Below are positions 19,941 to 24,948 of a DNA stretch of 24,948 nucleotides, piece after piece. The position numbers and the translations under genes were made by a program. The stretch lies in the IMG/VR virus record IMGVR_UViG_3300029797_000019, positions 1-24,948 of that record; one strand, 5' to 3'. How positions within the stretch are numbered: the stretch's first letter is position 1; each line of letters opens with the position of its first letter. Origin of the DNA: a virus. A model generated the notes under the pieces. That model made no database searches, had not been told where the DNA came from, and saw only the letters and a program-made list of their open reading frames with translations.

Positions 19941-20648
19941 TTATGCGTTCTTGGCATATGTTGGGACTCCTGTCAGTTCCTGGATTTCTTCCACGAATTC
20001 GCTCGGGTTACCGTTGCCTGATGAAATATGTATCAAGTGGATTTCCCGGCATTGGGATAGGTCGCAGGCACCCAGAAACGCTTTGACGTTCTCAATTTCA
20101 AAGTGGCTCCTGGTAATCCTGTCCCGGATAGCCGCAGGAACAAGCCCTGCGGCTATATTTTCTTCCAGGATGGACTTTTTGTAGTTCGCCTCTATCATGA
20201 TATGCGTCAACCCGGAAAATCGATATTTGATGTAGTATGTGTCCGTAGCGAACAATAATTTATCTCCATCATCAGACTGGATTAAAAACCCATACGGATC
20301 TGCACAATCGTGTTCTGTCGGAAAGGGTAACACTGTGAACGTCCCCACCCGGAATTGCTCCAGGGCAGGGACGGTGTGCAACCGGTGCCCGGATAGCGTC
20401 AATGCACGGGCGGTACCGGAACTCATGAAGCAGTCAACGCCAGTTATTAAGAGATCCTTAACAGCTTTTGCATGGTCCCCATGTTCATGTGAGACCAGGC
20501 ACCCAGCTACCCCGGATAACTGAAAGTCAAAAGCCTGCCGGATCTCACGGAAACGGATACCTGCTTCTATCATCAAGACGCTTGAACCGTCCGTAATGCG
20601 ATAGCAATTGCCTGAAGACCCGGTGGCTATTGTCTTGATTTCAATCAT
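19941..20648 (-). CDS. Metallo-beta-lactamase-fold hydrolase (YycJ/WalJ-like)
   Basis: The 235-residue protein starts MIEIKTIATGSSGNCYRITD and has the metal motif SHEHGDH (residues 53-59), FPTEHD, LFATDTYY and HISSGNGNP. This resembles the YycJ/WalJ and PhnP branch of the metallo-beta-lactamase fold. YycJ-type enzymes are 5' to 3' DNA exonucleases, and homologues commonly lie next to phage recT genes, where they may supply the single-stranded DNA that RecT needs. It directly abuts recT. Confidence 0.85.
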   Translation of the reverse strand: MIEIKTIATGSSGNCYRITDGSSVLMIEAGIRFREIRQAFDFQLSGVAGCLVSHEHGDHAKAVKDLLITGVDCFMSSGTARALTLSGHRLHTVPALEQFRVGTFTVLPFPTEHDCADPYGFLIQSDDGDKLLFATDTYYIKYRFSGLTHIMIEANYKKSILEENIAAGLVPAAIRDRITRSHFEIENVKAFLGACDLSQCREIHLIHISSGNGNPSEFVEEIQELTGVPTYAKNA

Positions 20649-21530
20649 TTAAAAAGGCGGCACGGACTGCTCCTGGGCGGCCATTGCCTCAGCCCGTTCG
20701 TTGGCCTCAATCTCTGCCTTTTCGGCATCGGTCATACCGTCCGGACCGGGAACGTTTTTTGGTTCCGGTTCTGGTTCTTCGACATGATTTGAGTGGGCTT
20801 TTTCCTGTGGAGTGATATCAATATATTCCTGGTTGGCGTTGGCGTTGATCTCCTCCTGTACCATGGCGTCATGTCCCTTGAAATCGGCAGTATCAGAACT
20901 CAAGGCACTGGTCATTTCGATAGAAAGGGGCCCATACTTGGAAATAAGGCTTTTAAGCAGGGTCTTTTTCGCCATAGCGTCAAAATCAGATTTCCATGGA
21001 CTTGAGGACGAATTGAACGCCTTGGAGAACTTCTTGCCATGGGCCGTGACCTGTTCTTTGGTCCAGAAAATTGCCTTTTCAAAACCGTTGACCAGTTCCA
21101 TATATGCAAAGTATCCGACCACAATATCCGACGTTGGATTTCCGGCAACTTCCATTGTGCCCCGGATTTTATCAACAAGTATCTCTTCACCTTCGTAGAC
21201 AGCATCGGCGTTCAGGTGCTTGTACTGGCCTGTCCTTATTGCCAGTTGGATGAACCCTTTATACCCGACCTGAAAACTCGGCTTGTTGCCGTATGGGATG
21301 ATATATGCAAAACCCAGGTTGTTATTGATCGGAAGGTCCAGGGCCGGGGCTTTGATAGCCTCTTTTACAACAAGGTTTGGATCGCATTTTTGCAGGGCGG
21401 TGTTGTCCCCGATGAGATCTAAAAGGGAGGTGGTGAACACCCCGGCTTTTTCCCCGATACGCTGCTGAATCATCGCCTGCATACCGCCCCCTGTAATTGT
21501 TTTTCTGATTGCTGGTAAATTGTTTGACAT
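20649..21530 (-). CDS. recT: RecT single-strand annealing protein
   Basis: The 293-residue protein is a RecT/Redbeta-type annealing protein. Typical segments are CDPNLVVKEAIKAPALDLPI (about 48-67), IPYGNKPSFQVGYKGFIQLA (about 78-97) and FDAMAKKTLLKSLISKYG. RecT coats single-stranded DNA and anneals it to complementary strands. The C-terminus is a long acidic linker rich in Pro/Glu that ends SVPPF, like an SSB-type tip. It sits between a small gene and the MBL-fold gene. Confidence 0.95.
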   Translation of the reverse strand: MSNNLPAIRKTITGGGMQAMIQQRIGEKAGVFTTSLLDLIGDNTALQKCDPNLVVKEAIKAPALDLPINNNLGFAYIIPYGNKPSFQVGYKGFIQLAIRTGQYKHLNADAVYEGEEILVDKIRGTMEVAGNPTSDIVVGYFAYMELVNGFEKAIFWTKEQVTAHGKKFSKAFNSSSSPWKSDFDAMAKKTLLKSLISKYGPLSIEMTSALSSDTADFKGHDAMVQEEINANANQEYIDITPQEKAHSNHVEEPEPEPKNVPGPDGMTDAEKAEIEANERAEAMAAQEQSVPPF

Positions 21531-21531
21531 T

Positions 21532-21780
21532 TTATTTTTCTCCTATTGGTTTGTTTATAAAGTCCTCACATTCTGCAACTGTGCCGACAGGAACCACCTT
21601 ACAGATGGTAATTTTGCCATATCGATGCATCCTTTTGCCTTGCTTAACAGCGTTGAGTAAATTTGCGCTATCAGTATATGTCTCCATAATAATAGAGCCT
21701 CTTGATCGCATGTGGTCAAAATGGTCATGTTCAGAACGGACAACAAAAATATCTTTAAATGGATCGATATCTTTTAACAT
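21532..21780 (-). CDS. Hypothetical 82-residue protein
   Basis: The product begins MLKDIDPFKDIFVVRSEHDH and ends FINKPIGEK. It overlaps the ATPase stop by one base (TAATG) and lies between the ATPase and recT, so it belongs to the recombination block. It is beta/alpha in flavour, with no recognised family or active site. Confidence 0.65.
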   Translation of the reverse strand: MLKDIDPFKDIFVVRSEHDHFDHMRSRGSIIMETYTDSANLLNAVKQGKRMHRYGKITICKVVPVGTVAECEDFINKPIGEK

Positions 21781-23708
21781 TATGACGCCTCCCGGATTTC
21801 AGTTGGATTCCATGTAATGGTTTCGTAGTCAGGGTTGACAGATAAAGAAATAACCTGAGAACAAACATCTATTAAGTCCGTAACACTTTCTCGGTTGTCC
21901 ACCCATACAGGGCCACTAAAATTGAAATGCTCAGACAACGTCTGAATGATATCCAGACCTACATTGACCCTGGCGGCACTATTCAAAGCTCGGTCATATG
22001 GCACACCCTGATAAAGGATTTCGCACACCTCTTTAAGTCCTCCATTTATCTGTGTTTCAAACAGTTTAAACCGAGCCAGCTTAAACCGGGAATTGATTGC
22101 ATCTTCCAACATTTCTACTTTGCGGACAATAAACAGGTCAGTGAGGTATAGTTCTTTTTCGAGGGCCTCATACTCAGCCGCCAGGGCTTTCTCCTGGGCT
22201 TCAAGATCCGTGATCCTGCCCCGGGCCTTTCCAGCCGCCTTGTGTTCAGCCTCCTGTTTTTTCCAGTCATCAATTTGTCCATGGTACTCACTGATCCTTT
22301 CAATTATATCTTTTTCACGGATGCCGGTTCCGTTAAGTAAGCCATCAATTTTGCTTTCCAAGGCGTCTTTTTGCTTTTCCAGGGCTTCGGTATCGGCATG
22401 GGAAAATTCAATGCCGGACAGCTCTTTTTGCTTATCTGATATAGCCATGTCCAAGCCATTGATTGCGTCGTCAATGGCTTGGATTTCAACTCTTGTTTTG
22501 GATAGCTCTTTTTCTCGCTGTTCAATGCCCGCTGAAAGCTGCTTGCCCTCTTTGTTTATTTCTTTGATGCGATCTGCTTTAGCCACATTAAATTTGCTGA
22601 CAGCCGAATCAATTTGTTCTTGTGGGAGATCCTGCCCGCAGGTGGGGCAAACGGTGTTGTTTTTTGGCGTTTTGGCATTTTCGTGATGCCATCTTTCCCT
22701 CACGGACTCAACGGCCTCTTTGGATATCTCCTGGCGTCTTTCCTCTGTTTCGACACGATCTTTCAACACCTCAAGCTCGTTGTTTTTCTGGCGTTTTTCG
22801 GCTTCCAGGGTATCAATCTCTGACAATAATCCCTTTTTATTGTTTCTGTTTTGCTCATCAGCACGGGCATGATCTTTGATGATGGCCGCGTTGATTTCGT
22901 TCAATTCTACCCGGGCGGCTGAAATGGCTTCGTTGTTCTGGTTCTGCCGCAGGTTTTCCTGTTCGTCCGCCAGTTTTTTATCAAGGATATCTTTCTCTTT
23001 CTGATTAGGCGCGGCGGCATCCTTCACCATCTCCTGATTTTCTGCGATCCGGGCCGGGATTTCTTTTAATTTCTCATTGATTTTTTTCTGGCTGGCCTTG
23101 ACTTTGGCCCGGTGATTATCCACGGATACCCCGTTAAGGATTGATGTCAAAGGATATAATTTGGCGTCTGACTCAACGACGTCCTGGTCGGACACATCTC
23201 CGCACATTTCAAGCAGCATATCCCGCCTGGCTTGCCAGTGCAGGTTTGCAAATTCAAAAGGGCTTGTGACAAGCTTAAACGCATTGATATCAATCAGTTC
23301 ACCAATGCGCTGATCGTAATCTTTCTTTTTGACCTGCACCCCGCCAATAAAATGTTCCGTGGTGTGTCCGGTGAACTCTTGCGCGGCTTTACCCCTGGGA
23401 GCGGTCCACTTCTCTTTATATATCTTCATCAGCGTTACGGCAGTGCCATCTACGTCCAGGACAGCCTCTACTTCTGTTTCAAGCTTGTGGATTTCCTGTC
23501 CGTCAGCTGAAACGGGTTTCAGCTGGAAGTCGGCCTTGCCCTGGGAGTCTTTGCCGAACAGAAGATAATAAAAGGCATCCTGAATTGTTGTTTTGCCGGA
23601 TGCGTTTTTGCCAAAGATGCTTATGTCCTGTCCTTCCGGCTTAAGGGATAAGTCTGTCACTCCCTTGAAGTTTTTTAACCTTAAATATTGAATTGTTACT
23701 GTTTTCAT
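21780..23708 (-). CDS. SMC/Rad50-like AAA ATPase
   Basis: The 642-residue protein begins MKTVTIQYLRLKNFKG and has Walker A GKNASGKTT (33-41). A long coiled coil is interrupted by a CPTC zinc-hook motif near residue 354, then the signature-like NSAARVNVGLDI (about 576-587) and the Walker B-like PVWVDNRESV (about 600). This is the RecF/SbcC/Rad50 layout: two ATPase lobes joined by a hooked coiled coil. It probably handles DNA ends with RecT and the nuclease. I chose ATG 23708 because AAGGAGAAAGG precedes it. Confidence 0.9.
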   Translation of the reverse strand: MKTVTIQYLRLKNFKGVTDLSLKPEGQDISIFGKNASGKTTIQDAFYYLLFGKDSQGKADFQLKPVSADGQEIHKLETEVEAVLDVDGTAVTLMKIYKEKWTAPRGKAAQEFTGHTTEHFIGGVQVKKKDYDQRIGELIDINAFKLVTSPFEFANLHWQARRDMLLEMCGDVSDQDVVESDAKLYPLTSILNGVSVDNHRAKVKASQKKINEKLKEIPARIAENQEMVKDAAAPNQKEKDILDKKLADEQENLRQNQNNEAISAARVELNEINAAIIKDHARADEQNRNNKKGLLSEIDTLEAEKRQKNNELEVLKDRVETEERRQEISKEAVESVRERWHHENAKTPKNNTVCPTCGQDLPQEQIDSAVSKFNVAKADRIKEINKEGKQLSAGIEQREKELSKTRVEIQAIDDAINGLDMAISDKQKELSGIEFSHADTEALEKQKDALESKIDGLLNGTGIREKDIIERISEYHGQIDDWKKQEAEHKAAGKARGRITDLEAQEKALAAEYEALEKELYLTDLFIVRKVEMLEDAINSRFKLARFKLFETQINGGLKEVCEILYQGVPYDRALNSAARVNVGLDIIQTLSEHFNFSGPVWVDNRESVTDLIDVCSQVISLSVNPDYETITWNPTEIREAS

Positions 23709-23721
23709 TCCTTTCTCCTTG

Positions 23722-23925
23722 TTAAATTTCGATTTCAACCGTCCGTCTGACATCTCCGTCAGAGCCTACATACCTACGAAACCGGATAAACTTTTTAGTC
23801 CCGAAAATTAAATCAAATTTTGCCCGGTACTTCCGACATCCCTCTGCATGTCGCGGTAGGCTGTGTGTGCATTTTGCGTTTGGCCAGAATCGCTTATTTT
23901 CTTTGATACATGTATCAATATTCAT
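23722..23925 (-). CDS. Hypothetical small protein with CHC-type residues
   Basis: The 67-residue product begins MNIDTCIKENKRFWPNAKCT and has three cysteines and two histidines in its first half (C, C-x-H, H-x-x-x-C), a possible zinc site. The second half is basic and beta-rich (FIRFRRYVGSDGDVRRTVEI). A GTG at 23937 in the same frame is another possible start, with AGGAGA upstream. No family is recognised. Confidence 0.6.
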   Translation of the reverse strand: MNIDTCIKENKRFWPNAKCTHSLPRHAEGCRKYRAKFDLIFGTKKFIRFRRYVGSDGDVRRTVEIEI

Positions 23926-23951
23926 TGTCCATCCCACTTCAATACACTCTC

Positions 23952-24185
23952 CTACTCAAGCCCTGCCTGGTCCATGTCCCGGCAATCCATCTCACGGCGG
24001 TATTGGGTCATAACTTCCGCTTTTAGTTCATCGAGCCCGTATTGATCCTCAAAGTCAATTTCCTGATCACTTAGCAATGGCTTGCCGTTCCACAAAATGG
24101 CACTTATGAATACGTCATCTGTTTCAATAGTGGCTTCAACCTGAAATTTTAGGAACCCGCACTCTATCTCAGCTGTGAAATTCAT
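23952..24185 (-). CDS. Hypothetical 77-residue protein
   Basis: The product begins MNFTAEIECGFLKFQVEATI and has a strand-rich first half, then an acidic helix that ends MDQAGLE. It overlaps the upstream membrane peptide gene by four bases. No family is recognised. Confidence 0.62.
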   Translation of the reverse strand: MNFTAEIECGFLKFQVEATIETDDVFISAILWNGKPLLSDQEIDFEDQYGLDELKAEVMTQYRREMDCRDMDQAGLE

Positions 24186-24334
24186 TTATCCCTCCTATTC
24201 ATTTCATTTCCTACGACAACACATGACGCAAAAAAACCTATGGCGCCTAAAAAATTCGGTACCATTGACGATGACTCCGAAAACGCCAGAACCAGACCAA
24301 TAAACATGCACGATATATAAAATGCTATTTTCAT
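24182..24334 (-). CDS. Small membrane peptide, 50 residues
   Basis: The ATG at 24334 overlaps the HTH gene stop (ATGA). The product has two hydrophobic segments, IAFYISCMFIGLVLAF (residues 3-18) and NFLGAIGFFASCVVVG (residues 27-42), and ends NEMNRRDK, a positively charged tail. It should insert in the inner membrane as a hairpin. Roles such as lysis control are possible but unsupported. A longer frame upstream (to 24568) is a shadow of the HTH gene. Confidence 0.6.
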   Translation of the reverse strand: MKIAFYISCMFIGLVLAFSESSSMVPNFLGAIGFFASCVVVGNEMNRRDK

Positions 24335-24507
24335 TTTGCCTCCTCCTTGGTTTTCTCCCGATACAGTGCTGCCCACTGTTCCGGCACGTCTCCTCCTTTT
24401 TTCTCCCAGGACTTGATTGTTCCTGGGTGTACCCCCAGGAAAGCTGCCGCTGATACTATCGGCTTTTTTTCGTCTTTGAACTTCTTTAATATTTCTTTTA
24501 CTTTCAT
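24331..24507 (-). CDS. HTH Cro-like DNA-binding protein
   Basis: AAAGGAGAAAAA precedes the ATG at 24507. The 58-residue product reads MKVKEILKKFKDEKKPIVSA, AAFLGVHPGTIKSWEKKGGD, VPEQWAALYREKTKEEAK. The middle is a helix-turn-helix whose recognition helix is PGTIKSWEK, and VPEQWAALY is typical of Cro-like phage proteins. It may repress an early promoter. A perfect GC hairpin stands just upstream. Confidence 0.75.
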   Translation of the reverse strand: MKVKEILKKFKDEKKPIVSAAAFLGVHPGTIKSWEKKGGDVPEQWAALYREKTKEEAK

Positions 24508-24524
24508 TTTTTCTCCTTTGTTTT

Positions 24525-24546
24525 GCCCCGGGTATGATCCCGGGGC
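24525..24546. repeat. Perfect 8-bp GC hairpin before the Cro-like gene
   Basis: GCCCCGGG (24525-24532) and CCCGGGGC (24539-24546) pair across a 6-base loop. On the minus strand it lies between the stop at 24555 and AAAGGAG. No T-tract follows on the minus strand, so it may insulate the start site rather than stop transcription. Confidence 0.6.
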
Positions 24547-24554
24547 GGGTTTTG

Positions 24555-24812
24555 TTACCTGACACCATTCAAGTGACGTGCCGTTGCGATTTGCATAATT
24601 TTTTCAGCCCTGCGTCCGTACCAGGCTTCGTATTCTTCGAATTTTTCAAGCTCACCTTTCAAGATCTTGTTTTCAGCGTCCATTGCTCTCATTGCGCTGA
24701 GTTCAAAAACAAAATCTGCAAGATCATCGTCAAGCTCTGCCTCATCTTTGATAATTATTTCCTTTATGGCTCTTGCGTGAGCCGCTTGATTAACTCCATT
24801 TATTTTTTTCAT
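24555..24812 (-). CDS. Hypothetical 85-residue protein
   Basis: The ATG at 24812 follows AAGGAGCCTGGA. The product begins MKKINGVNQAAHARAIKEII and continues as charged helices (LADFVFELSAMRAMDAENKI, then a coiled-coil-like ELEKFEEYEAWYG). The frame stays open upstream into the broken MKRAHEIR gene, so a fused protein would form if that stop were read through. No family is recognised. Confidence 0.68.
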   Translation of the reverse strand: MKKINGVNQAAHARAIKEIIIKDEAELDDDLADFVFELSAMRAMDAENKILKGELEKFEEYEAWYGRRAEKIMQIATARHLNGVR

Positions 24813-24941
24813 TCCAGGCTCCTTTTTTGTTTCGGCCCAAGCCATTTCCAAACAAATTGAAAAGATGATTTAAGATGTTTTACAGTTGAATTTAGCGGCT
24901 GCTTCTCTTCTGATCTCGTGTGCTCTCTTCATTGTGTTCAT
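24813..24941 (-). pseudogene. MKRAHEIR-type phage gene interrupted by an in-frame TAA
   Basis: From the ATG at 24941 the frame reads MNTMKRAHEIRREAAAKFNC, KTS, then TAA at 24870-24872. In the same frame it goes on IIFSICLEMAWAETKKEPG. Similar small phage proteins read SE-I-x-F-x-x-C-L-K-M-AW at this point, so the TAA stands where Glu (GAA) would be. A single G-to-T change would explain it. It may be a nonsense mutation, a real short gene, or readthrough. Confidence 0.5.
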
Positions 24942-24948
24942 GGCTTGC

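Noticed and set aside
24335-24568. 128-residue frame that contains the membrane peptide
   Set aside because: Its first 78 codons are low-complexity and overlap the well-formed Cro-like gene in another frame.

Overview
This window looks like the early (recombination, replication and regulation) module of a tailed-phage genome or prophage. Nearly 50 closely packed genes all lie on the minus strand, so transcription runs from the right edge (about 24.9 kb) to the left edge. Many genes overlap by TAATG or ATGA junctions and have AAGGAG-like ribosome binding sites. No ribosomal RNA, tRNA, CRISPR array, integrase, capsid or tail gene was seen. Sigma70-type promoters and a Sec signal peptide suggest a Gram-negative, moderately AT-rich host; a Desulfobacterota-type host is only a guess from the flavour of the proteins.

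Layout in transcription order. 24.9-23.7 kb: small genes, including a broken MKRAHEIR-type gene, an HTH protein and a membrane peptide. 23.7-19.9 kb: recombination block with an SMC/Rad50-like ATPase, RecT and a metallo-beta-lactamase-fold protein that may be the nuclease partner. 19.9-18.3 kb: a hexapeptide-repeat protein and a zinc-binding protein. 18.3-17.7 kb: an XRE regulator with its own operator-bearing promoter, then a remnant of a second helicase gene. 17.7-14.1 kb: NinB-like and DUF968-like proteins, a second zinc-binding protein and a helicase-DNA methyltransferase fusion. 14.1-12.6 kb: a homing endonuclease, a DUF4406-like protein, a terminator and a secreted small protein. 12.6-9.2 kb: RepB-type primase, a second promoter, HTH and zinc proteins, and a DUF1376 protein with an (NQTD)8 tract. 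9.2-6.4 kb: ribbon-helix-helix protein, AP2/HNH homing endonuclease, SF2 helicase and a LigA-related domain. 6.4-3.0 kb: a coiled-coil protein, a histone H1-like peptide, an SSB-like protein, a RuvC-like resolvase and an NrdD-C-terminus-like protein. 3.0-0 kb: small proteins, DUF6378, MazG, a third promoter with a ribbon-helix-helix protein, and an HNH protein that commonly sits near terminase genes, so packaging genes probably lie just left of the window.

The genes fit together as a DNA replication and recombination set: primase, helicases, SSB-like protein, resolvase, RecT and SMC-like ATPase, with MazG, DUF4406 and NrdD-like proteins touching nucleotide pools.

The most unusual observations are: (i) two gap elements, near 6.75 and 9.19 kb, that share the same three-helix junction with compensatory base changes and look like an undescribed structured RNA; (ii) an amputated helicase gene that ends inside Walker A, with a paired duplication of the upstream zinc protein; (iii) a gene whose only well-placed start codon is ATC; (iv) an in-frame TAA in an otherwise continuous reading frame at the right edge; (v) a set of long perfect hairpins in the gaps, several placed directly before ribosome binding sites.
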